Shown piece by piece: positions 7,601 to 12,761 of a stretch of 12,761 nucleotides of DNA. The stretch lies in contig JAYVXF010000257.1 in the NCBI GenBank assembly GCA_043793345.1, forward strand, positions 1 through 12,761, read 5' to 3'. Below the pieces are notes generated by a model. The model saw only the letters and a program-made list of their open reading frames with translations, searched no databases and was not told the DNA's origin. The position numbers were made by a program, and so were the translations under genes. This DNA is from UKL13-2 sp043793345 (GTDB lineage: Bacteria > Pseudomonadota > Gammaproteobacteria > Burkholderiales > Usitatibacteraceae). Numbering within the stretch: position 1 is the first letter of the stretch; every line of letters starts with the position of its first letter.

Positions 7601-8413
7601 ATGACGACCGCCCTCTCCCTCAGCAATGTCACCGTGACCTTCACCGGCAAAGCCGGTGGCGCAGGCTACACGGCGGTAAAAGACACGACGCTCAATATCG
7701 CCGACGGCGAATTCGTCTCGGTGGTCGGGCCAACCGGCTGCGGCAAATCCACGCTGCTCAATATCGGCGCGGGATTATTGAAAGCGTCGAGCGGTGAGGT
7801 AAAAGTATTTGGTGAGCCCTTGACCGGTTTGAACGCGAAAGCGGGCTACATGTTTCAGTCCGAGTCGCTGATGCCGTGGCGCTCGGCGCTGGATAACGTC
7901 ACGGCAGGTTTGCAGTTTCGCGGCATGGATCAAGCGAATGCGCGCGCCAAGGGAGAGGACTGGCTGGAACGCGTCGGGCTCAATGGCTTCGGCAATCGTT
8001 ATCCGCATGAAATGTCCGGCGGCATGAGGAAGCGCTGTGCCCTCGCGCAAATGCTGATCCTCGATCCGAAAATCATGTTGATGGATGAGCCCTTCTCGGC
8101 GCTCGATATTCAGACGCGTCAGTTAATGGAAAACGAGCTGCTACAGTTGTGGGAGCAGGACAAGAAATCGGTCATTTTTATCACCCACGATCTGGAGGAA
8201 GCGATATCGCTTTCGGATCGCGTCATTGTATTGGCGGCCGGTCCCGCGACGCATCCGATAGGTGAATTTGTGATTGATTTGCCACGGCCGCGCGATGTCG
8301 CGGAGATCCGCATGACGCCGCGATTTTTGGAATTGCATGCGCAGATTTGGCACGCGATGAAAGAGGAAGTGTTGAAGGGTTATGCGCAGACGCGCAATCG
8401 GGTGGTGGCGTGA
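7601..8413 (+). CDS. ABC transporter ATP-binding protein (NitT/TauT type)
   Basis: A 270-aa cytosolic ATPase that powers the importer. Walker A is GPTGCGKST at 43-51, the Q-loop glutamine is Q86 in MFQSESLMPW, the signature is SGGMRKR at 139-145 (the R/K form of the usual SGGMRQR), Walker B is IMLMDE at 158-163 with catalytic E163, the D-loop is SALD, and the switch histidine is H196 in ITHDLEE. The QSESLMPW sequence after the Q-loop is typical of SsuB/TauB/NrtD-like ATPases. Its ATG follows the binding-protein stop by 4 nt without a clear ribosome-binding site, so translation may be coupled. Its stop codon overlaps the permease start. The C-terminus of about 60 residues after the H-loop is normal for this subfamily. 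Confidence 0.95.
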   Translation: MTTALSLSNVTVTFTGKAGGAGYTAVKDTTLNIADGEFVSVVGPTGCGKSTLLNIGAGLLKASSGEVKVFGEPLTGLNAKAGYMFQSESLMPWRSALDNVTAGLQFRGMDQANARAKGEDWLERVGLNGFGNRYPHEMSGGMRKRCALAQMLILDPKIMLMDEPFSALDIQTRQLMENELLQLWEQDKKSVIFITHDLEEAISLSDRVIVLAAGPATHPIGEFVIDLPRPRDVAEIRMTPRFLELHAQIWHAMKEEVLKGYAQTRNRVVA

Positions 8414-9216
8414 AAAAAATCCCCGTCTGGTTCTGGCAAATCGCTTTACTCATCGCGATCTTCGTCATCTGGCATGTTGCGACCGCGCCAGACTTGATCC
8501 CACCATTCTTTTTCGACAACGAATATCGCGCGGCGTTTTTTTTCGGCGAGCCCGCGAAAATTTTTTCGGCGATTTGGGTCTGGTTCACGAGCGGCGAAAT
8601 ATACCCGCACCTGTGGGTAACGTTGCAGGAAACCATTCTGGCTTTTGCAATCGGCACGATGCTCGGTCTGGCAGTGGGCCTGTGGCTCGGCTTGACGCCA
8701 ACCGCGTCGGCCATTCTCGATCCTTACGTGAAGGCGATGAACGCGATGCCACGGGTGATTCTCGCGCCGATTTTCATGGTCTGGTTTGGCCTCGGCATCT
8801 GGTCTAAAGTCGCGCTCGGCGTGACGCTGGTTTTCTTCATCGTTTTTTTCAACGTCTATCAGGGCGTGAAAGAAGTTTCACCCGTGGTGTTGAACAACGC
8901 CCGCATGCTCGGTGCCAATCGCGCACAATTATTGCGCTACGTTTATTTACCGTCGGCGACCTCGTGGGTGTTTTCCAGTTTGCACACCTCGGTCGGCATG
9001 GCCTTCGTCGGTGCAGTCGTCGGTGAATACCTGGGTAGTGCAAAAGGCGTGGGCTACCTGATTCATCAGGCTGAAGGTTCGTTCGACATCAACACCGTGT
9101 TCGCTGGCATTTTAGTGTTGACGGTGTTTGCGTTGCTGCTTGATTTTGCGGTGACGTTTGCCGAGAACAAGTTGCTCAAGTGGCGTCCGCAGCAGGCGGA
9201 GACGGAGACGACTTGA
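8410..9216 (+). CDS. ABC transporter permease (NitT/TauT, MetI-like)
   Basis: A 268-aa inner-membrane permease. The start is GTG at 8410, overlapping the ATPase stop in GTGA; this gives the natural N-terminus VKKIPVWFW, with lysines followed by the first membrane helix (about 8-25). Extension to an upstream codon at 8347 would bury 60 nt in the ATPase gene and add a non-hydrophobic lead. About six hydrophobic segments are visible, with helices near 70-95, 117-150, 190-215 and 231-252. The cytoplasmic coupling (EAA-like) loop is at roughly 155-182, containing ARMLGANRAQLLRYVYLP, which docks on the ATPase. It closes the gene cluster; 39 bp later a dispersed repeat begins. Confidence 0.94.
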   Translation: MKKIPVWFWQIALLIAIFVIWHVATAPDLIPPFFFDNEYRAAFFFGEPAKIFSAIWVWFTSGEIYPHLWVTLQETILAFAIGTMLGLAVGLWLGLTPTASAILDPYVKAMNAMPRVILAPIFMVWFGLGIWSKVALGVTLVFFIVFFNVYQGVKEVSPVVLNNARMLGANRAQLLRYVYLPSATSWVFSSLHTSVGMAFVGAVVGEYLGSAKGVGYLIHQAEGSFDINTVFAGILVLTVFALLLDFAVTFAENKLLKWRPQQAETETT

Positions 9217-9255
9217 TTATTGTTGGAAGCTACATACCAGCATAATTTAATGTAG

Positions 9256-9307
9256 AACGCCATTTGGCGAGGCGTTTCAGGCTAAAATGCTCTGAACGCC
9301 GCGCCAG
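9256..9307 (+). repeat. Dispersed intergenic repeat, copy A
   Basis: This 52-bp copy aligns without gaps to 10674-10725 at 39 of 52 positions by eye, with the ends AACGCCAT and GCCGCGCCAG identical. It holds three alternating blocks: AACGCC (9256-9261), GGCGTT (9271-9276) and AACGCC (9295-9300). The second and third form a hairpin, GGCGTT(T)CAG against CTGAACGCC, with an 11-nt loop. It lies between the permease and the toxin-antitoxin promoter. It could help end the upstream transcript, but there is no T-run right after the stem. Confidence 0.7.
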
Positions 9308-9355
9308 ATATATAGTTTCGACTTCGATAAGGCAGAGAAACCCCGTGACCATCAC

Positions 9356-9393
9356 GTTCTCAATTAGGCTACAATTGATGCTGGAATGAGAAC
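9356..9393 (+). promoter_or_regulatory. Promoter and possible operator of the MNT/HEPN module
   Basis: TACAAT at 9370-9375 is a good -10 element; GTGACC at 9345-9350 is a mediocre -35 with a 19-bp spacer. Two inverted repeats are nested around the -10: TCAATT (9360-9365) with AATTGA (9373-9378), 7 nt apart, and GTTCTCA (9356-9362) with TGAGAAC (9387-9393), 24 nt apart and ending right at the ATG. All arms match perfectly. Since the first gene product starts with a winged helix, self-repression at these sites is a plausible inference. Confidence 0.5.
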
Positions 9394-9999
9394 ATGACTG
9401 GAATCGCTGAACAACTACTCGGCAGTTCGCGTGCCGCCATCTTGGCCACGCTATTGCTGCGACCGGACGAAACCGTCCATGGTCGCGAGCTGGCGCGCTT
9501 GACCGGCATATCGCCCGGAACATTGCATCGCGAATTACAAGCGTTGACTGAAATGGGCCTGTTGACTCGCCGCGAAGTCGGTCGACAGGTTTTCTATGCT
9601 GCAGATCAAAGCTTTCCCCTGTTCGAAGACTTAGCCGCGATCATGCGGAAGACTCTAGGCGTGGCAGATGTGCTGCGCGCCGCCCTCATGCCGTTGCAAG
9701 ATCACATCCGCTGCGCCTTTGTGTATGGCTCCATGGCCTCCGGCGAAACATCAGCCGCGAGTGACATCGATATCATGTTGCTGTGCGACGCCGACTTCGG
9801 TGCTGTCGTGCGTGCGCTGGCACCTACGCAGGCAACGCTGCGCAGGGAGGTAAACCCGGTGGTGATGGGCGTGGCGGAGTTCGCCCGCAAGCGTCGGGAA
9901 AAAAGTAGTTTTATTGCGAGCGTGCTGCGAAGCCCCAAGCTTTGGTTGATCGGTGAAGAAAATGACCTTCCAAAACCTGCTAAAAATCGGCCAGCTTAA
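9394..9999 (+). CDS. Winged-helix/nucleotidyltransferase (MNT) fusion protein, likely antitoxin
   Basis: A 201-aa two-domain protein. Residues about 5-70 form an ArsR/MarR-like winged helix (ILATLLLRPDETVHGRELAR, TGISPGTLHREL, LLTRREVGRQVFY). Residues about 95-190 are a minimal nucleotidyltransferase: G112-S113, ten residues, then D124-I-D126, the GS-x10-DxD metal and nucleotide site of the pol-beta fold, with E152 in REVNPVVMG a candidate third acid. In MNT/HEPN pairs (type VII toxin-antitoxin) the MNT partner neutralises the HEPN RNase, by AMPylation in the studied MntA/HepT system. Here the added DNA-binding domain suggests it also controls its own promoter. The HEPN gene overlaps its 3' end by 38 nt. 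GGAA at 9383-9386 can serve as ribosome-binding site. The assignment as antitoxin is from context. Confidence 0.85.
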   Translation: MTGIAEQLLGSSRAAILATLLLRPDETVHGRELARLTGISPGTLHRELQALTEMGLLTRREVGRQVFYAADQSFPLFEDLAAIMRKTLGVADVLRAALMPLQDHIRCAFVYGSMASGETSAASDIDIMLLCDADFGAVVRALAPTQATLRREVNPVVMGVAEFARKRREKSSFIASVLRSPKLWLIGEENDLPKPAKNRPA

Positions 10000-10414
10000 G
10001 GCGCACACCGCGACCGCCGTTGATGTGCAGAAAATGCTCGCCGCCGCGACGCGTAATCTGAAAGACGCCGGCCGTGCCGAGAACAGCGGCGAAACGCGAT
10101 TCGATTGTGCATACAAGGCGATCATGCAATGCGCGCTGATCGCAATGTGGGCCAATGGCTACCGGCCATCGACCAACCTGCCCGGACATCACCAGACCTT
10201 GATACAAACCTTGACGCTATCACTGGGATTGCCCGCGGATCGCGTGTTCGTACTCGACGCATTGCGCAAGAAACGAAACCTGAATGACTACAACGGTGAC
10301 CCGATAGAAGATGCGGCGGTCAAACAATGCCTGCACGAAGGAAAGAGCCTGCTGGATGAAGTTGATGGTTGGTTGAACAAGCAGCATCCGCAATTGATGT
10401 CGGGCAGAACATGA
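9962..10414 (+). CDS. HEPN-domain protein, likely toxin partner of the MNT protein
   Basis: A 150-aa, mostly alpha-helical, soluble protein of the small HEPN family. Visible landmarks are RFDCAYKAIMQCALIAMWANGYRP, PGHHQTLIQTL and LDALRKKRNLNDY. HEPN RNases normally carry R-x4-6-H; here R105-N106 is followed by Y110, with no His in the window, so catalytic status is uncertain. I chose the ATG at 9962 with GGTGAAG (9952-9958) upstream; an in-frame GTG at 9953 would add three residues. The gene starts inside the end of the nucleotidyltransferase gene in another frame, a translationally coupled arrangement typical of toxin-antitoxin pairs. A role as a nucleotide-binding accessory subunit rather than a toxin is possible. 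Confidence 0.8.
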   Translation: MTFQNLLKIGQLKAHTATAVDVQKMLAAATRNLKDAGRAENSGETRFDCAYKAIMQCALIAMWANGYRPSTNLPGHHQTLIQTLTLSLGLPADRVFVLDALRKKRNLNDYNGDPIEDAAVKQCLHEGKSLLDEVDGWLNKQHPQLMSGRT

Positions 10415-10734
10415 GGTCATTGTCCATTTGCTTTCTGTGAATGCAACAACGAAAAAATTGAACCATCACGATTGTGCGCTCCTGAAGCGGGTGTTGAGAT
10501 AGATGGAGTCTGGCTGGGACGTTCTTCACAGAAATTATTCGTCCGCGTGAATTGCGCGCGGCAATTGCGACTAGCAAATGAATCGAGCCGCAAGCCATCC
10601 AAGGTGTGATTCGAACGATTTGTGTTGCGGCGTGAAATGGCGCAGCGCAGCTTCTCCGTAAAGGCCATCATAAAACGCCATCCTGCGCGCCTTCGCGGGC
10701 AAAAATGGCCTGAAAGCCGCGCCAGTGCTAGACT
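10415..10734. other. Gene-free spacer between convergent HEPN and ntrC genes
   Basis: These 320 bp separate two converging transcription units. Short open frames exist on both strands, up to about 84 codons, but none has a convincing start, ribosome-binding site or family resemblance. The stretch contains a 17-nt hairpin AATTGC-GCGCG-GCAATT at 10550-10566 without a T-run, and dispersed repeat copy B at 10674-10725. I see no clear intrinsic terminator for either neighbour. It may be decayed accessory sequence or hold an undetected small RNA. Confidence 0.5.
10674..10725 (+). repeat. Dispersed intergenic repeat, copy B
   Basis: This 52-bp copy has the shared ends AACGCCAT and GAAAGCCGCGCCAG and the shared core AAAATG. 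It aligns to 9256-9307 with no gaps and about 75% identity, and to the minus strand of 81-134 with small gaps. Inside is a CGCG-CCTT-CGCG mini-hairpin, at a different place from the main hairpin of copy A, so the end blocks are conserved better than the stem. It ends 9 bp from the stop codon of ntrC and could lie in the 3' end of both convergent transcripts. Confidence 0.7.
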
Positions 10735-12138
10735 TTATGTGTCGCCACCTAACCCCAGCTCCTGAATTTTCCGCGTCAGTGTATTCCTGCCAATCCCCAG
10801 CAACGTCGCCGCTTCAATTCTTCGCCCGCCGGTATGCTCCAGTGCCTTGCTGATCAGCGCCGCTTCGAACGAACGATTGAGTCCGTCGAAAATTTCTTTC
10901 TCCCCGCGCGCAAGCGACGCGGTGACTTCGCGTTCCAGCGCGCGTCGCCAGTTGCTGTCGACCGGCACTGCGCTCTTGTCGCCTGCGCTGCCGCGCATGT
11001 CGGCGGGCAGATCGGCGACCTCGACCGTTTGCGCGGGTGCCATCACGGTAATCCAGTGGCAAAGGTTTTCGAGTTGGCGGACGTTGCCGGGGAATTCCTG
11101 TTGCGACAGAAATGCGAGTGCGGATTCTGAAAGGCGTTTGGCTTCGACGTTTAATTCACGCGCGCTCTTGGCCAGGAAATGTTTCAGCAGCAGTGAAATA
11201 TCTTCACGACGCTCGCGCAGTGATGGCAATCGCAAGCGGATGACGTTTAAGCGATGATATAAATCTTCGCGAAATAATCCGGCCTTGACGCGTTGATCCA
11301 GATCCTGATGGGTCGCTGCGATCACGCGCACGTTGGCGGTCATCGGTGTATGGCCACCGACGCGATAAAACTGCCCGTCCGACAACACCCGCAACAGGCG
11401 CGTTTGCAAATCGGGTGGCCTGTCGCCGATCTCATCGAGAAAAAGTGTGCCGCCATCGGCTTGCTCGAATCGCCCGCGACGCATCGTCGCGGCACCGGTA
11501 AAAGCGCCGCGTTCATGGCCAAACAATTCGCTCTCCAACAAGTCTTTCGGGATCGCAGCGGTGTTGATGGCGATAAAGGGCTTGGCGGCGCGCGGGCTGT
11601 GGCGATGCAATGCCAACGCGACCAATTCCTTGCCGGTGCCGGATTCGCCGGTAATCAATACGGTGGCGTGCGATTGCGAGAGGCGGCCGATGGCGCGAAA
11701 TACTTCCTGCATGGTCGGCGCGGTGCCGAGTATTTCCGGTACGTCACCGTTGACGTCGTCAACCGATGATTCGCGCATCGACTCGTCAAGCGCGCGGCGA
11801 ATCAGCTCGACAGCGTGATCGACATCAAATGGCTTGGGCAGGTATTCAAATGCGCCGCCCTGAAATGCCGCGACTGCGCTCTCCAAATCAGAATAGGCGG
11901 TCATGATGATGACCGGCGTCGCCGGCAGCTTCGCTTTAAGTTGTTGCATGAATTCGAGCCCCGAGGCGCCGGGCATGCGGATGTCGCTGATCACCACCTG
12001 CGGCGAGCTATGCTCCAGTGCATCCAGCGCATCTTGTGCCGCGACGAACGAGCGAAAAACAATGCCCTCGCGCGAAAGTGATTTTTCGATTACCCAACGA
12101 ATACTTTTATCGTCGTCGATGATCCAGACTGGCCGCAT
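10735..12138 (-). CDS. ntrC: NtrC nitrogen response regulator, sigma54-dependent activator
   Basis: A complete 467-aa NtrC (GlnG). The receiver domain (1-115) has acidic D8-D10, phospho-acceptor D52 in ISDIRMPG, T80 and K102. The AAA+ domain follows with Walker A GESGTGKE at 164-171, the sigma54-contacting GAFTGA loop at 211-216, and Walker B GGTLFLDE at 229-236. A Fis-type helix-turn-helix at about 437-463 (GGRRIEAATLLGIGRNTLTRKIQELGL region) binds enhancer DNA. When phosphorylated by NtrB under nitrogen limitation it activates sigma54 promoters such as glnA. It lies 9 nt after ntrB on the same strand, so they form one operon. The ATG at 12136-12138 gives the usual short N-terminus before the first receiver strand; AAGCAG is a weak ribosome-binding site. 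Confidence 0.96.
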   Translation of the reverse strand: MRPVWIIDDDKSIRWVIEKSLSREGIVFRSFVAAQDALDALEHSSPQVVISDIRMPGASGLEFMQQLKAKLPATPVIIMTAYSDLESAVAAFQGGAFEYLPKPFDVDHAVELIRRALDESMRESSVDDVNGDVPEILGTAPTMQEVFRAIGRLSQSHATVLITGESGTGKELVALALHRHSPRAAKPFIAINTAAIPKDLLESELFGHERGAFTGAATMRRGRFEQADGGTLFLDEIGDRPPDLQTRLLRVLSDGQFYRVGGHTPMTANVRVIAATHQDLDQRVKAGLFREDLYHRLNVIRLRLPSLRERREDISLLLKHFLAKSARELNVEAKRLSESALAFLSQQEFPGNVRQLENLCHWITVMAPAQTVEVADLPADMRGSAGDKSAVPVDSNWRRALEREVTASLARGEKEIFDGLNRSFEAALISKALEHTGGRRIEAATLLGIGRNTLTRKIQELGLGGDT

Positions 12139-12147
12139 GAACTGCTT

Positions 12148-12761
12148 TCAAAAATGTTGGTTTGATTCCGGGGATGGTGGAAGCGGGCGCACCGGCAACA
12201 GCACCGTGAACCGCGTTTGACCGGGGACGCTTTCGAATTCGATAATGCCCTGGTGTTGATTGACCAGATCCTGTGCAATCGATAATCCCAAGCCGGTGCC
12301 GCCATCGCGCCCCGACACCAGTGGATAAAAAATTTTGTCGTGCAGCGCACTGGCCACGCCCGGACCGTTGTCTATGATGTCGATCATGATCGCGTAGCGA
12401 TAGCGGACGCGGGCCAGCGTCACCTGCCGCGCGATACGGGTGACGATGCGAATTTCTCCGCGGCCTTTCATCGATTGCGCCGCATTTCTTGCCACGTTCA
12501 GCAGCGCCTGAATGAGCTGTTCTTTCTCGCCGGTGAGATCGGGCAGGCTGGTGTCGTAATCGCGCACGACCTTTATGCCATCCGGAAATTCGGCCAGCAT
12601 CAGCATGCGCACGCGCTCCAGCACCTCGTGAATATTGAGGCTGACAAGTTTTGGCAGGCGATGCGGCGTGAGCAGACGATCCATCAACGCTTGCAGGCGA
12701 TCAGCCTCTTGCACGATCACTTGCGTGTATTCTTTCAAGTCGATATTTGGCAGTTCGCGTT
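12148..12761 (-). CDS. ntrB: NtrB nitrogen sensor histidine kinase, C-terminal part (5' end outside window)
   Basis: A 203-codon C-terminal fragment; the frame stays open to the window edge, so the gene is cut by the window rather than broken. A TTG at 12736-12738 is an internal Leu codon, since the family-typical RELPNIDLKEYTQVI reads straight through it. Present are the end of the dimerisation helices (EADRLQALMDRLL) and the whole ATPase domain: N-box NVARNAAQS, G1 box DNGPG, F-region IFYPLVSGR and G2 box GGTGLGLSIA. The PAS sensor domain and the phospho-accepting His lie upstream, outside the window. NtrB is a cytosolic kinase/phosphatase controlled by PII that sets the phosphorylation of NtrC. 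glnA would be expected further upstream. Confidence 0.95.
   Translation of the reverse strand, partial: RELPNIDLKEYTQVIVQEADRLQALMDRLLTPHRLPKLVSLNIHEVLERVRMLMLAEFPDGIKVVRDYDTSLPDLTGEKEQLIQALLNVARNAAQSMKGRGEIRIVTRIARQVTLARVRYRYAIMIDIIDNGPGVASALHDKIFYPLVSGRDGGTGLGLSIAQDLVNQHQGIIEFESVPGQTRFTVLLPVRPLPPSPESNQHF

Noticed and set aside
8347..8409. Upstream in-frame start for the ABC permease
   Set aside because: It would overlap the ATPase gene by over 60 nt and add a charged lead; the GTG at 8410 in a GTGA stop-start overlap is the usual arrangement.
9271..9300. Hairpin in repeat copy A as an intrinsic terminator of the ABC genes
   Set aside because: The stem is reasonable, but the bases after it are GCGCCAG, not a T-run, so it fails the standard terminator pattern.
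10505..10530. TGGCTGGGACGTTCTT as a sigma54 promoter near ntrC
   Set aside because: The GC of the -12 element is missing and it points into a gene-free spacer towards the end of ntrC.
10550..10566. AATTGC/GCAATT hairpin as a terminator between the convergent genes
   Set aside because: The stem is only 6 bp and no T-run follows on either strand.
10608..10616. GATTCGAAC, resembling a tRNA T-loop
   Set aside because: The flanking bases cannot form the T stem on either strand and no acceptor or anticodon arm is found.
12736..12738. TTG as a true start of the NtrB gene
   Set aside because: The frame stays open to the window edge and the upstream residues RELPNID continue the typical NtrB sequence, so this is an internal Leu codon.

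Overview
The window reads as chromosomal DNA of a Gram-negative proteobacterium, most likely a betaproteobacterium. It has moderately high GC, a glnL/glnG-type NtrB-NtrC pair, an MvaB-type lyase with a family III CoA-transferase, and short dispersed palindromic repeats between genes. The lineage is an inference from gene content and style; no rRNA or other marker gene is present.

Layout. (1) 1-194 is a repeat-rich leader: a REP-like palindrome cut by the window edge, one copy of a roughly 52-54 bp dispersed repeat, and a possible promoter. (2) 195-4186 (+) is a metal block: a 65-aa copper-chaperone-like protein, a Cu(I) P1B-type ATPase (CopA) with two near-duplicate N-terminal metal domains, and an NRAMP-fold transporter whose metal site departs from the DPGN/MPH standard. 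(3) 4217-9216 (+) looks like one catabolic and uptake unit: a family III CoA-transferase, an HMG-CoA-lyase-family enzyme with every catalytic residue present, and a complete NitT/TauT-type ABC importer (binding protein, ATPase, permease). A 104-bp nested inverted repeat sits between the first two genes. The simplest reading is import of a small carboxylate, activation by CoA transfer from another CoA ester, and cleavage to acetyl-CoA plus a keto acid. 3-Hydroxy-3-methylglutarate or a close analogue fits best, but the substrate is not proven by sequence. (4) 9394-10414 (+) is a two-gene overlapping module of the MNT/HEPN toxin-antitoxin kind. The nucleotidyltransferase carries its own N-terminal winged helix, and its promoter holds nested inverted repeats. 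Two copies of the dispersed repeat bracket this module. (5) 10415-10734 has no convincing gene. (6) 10735-12761 (-) is ntrC, complete, and the C-terminal part of ntrB, running convergently towards the toxin-antitoxin module.

The least expected signals are the three-copy dispersed repeat, the inverted repeat pair whose two arms differ by one clean 24-nt insertion, the non-canonical NRAMP site, the compact CoA-transferase/lyase/ABC cluster, and a HEPN protein with Tyr where the active-site His is usually found. No CRISPR array, insertion sequence, tRNA or rRNA was seen.
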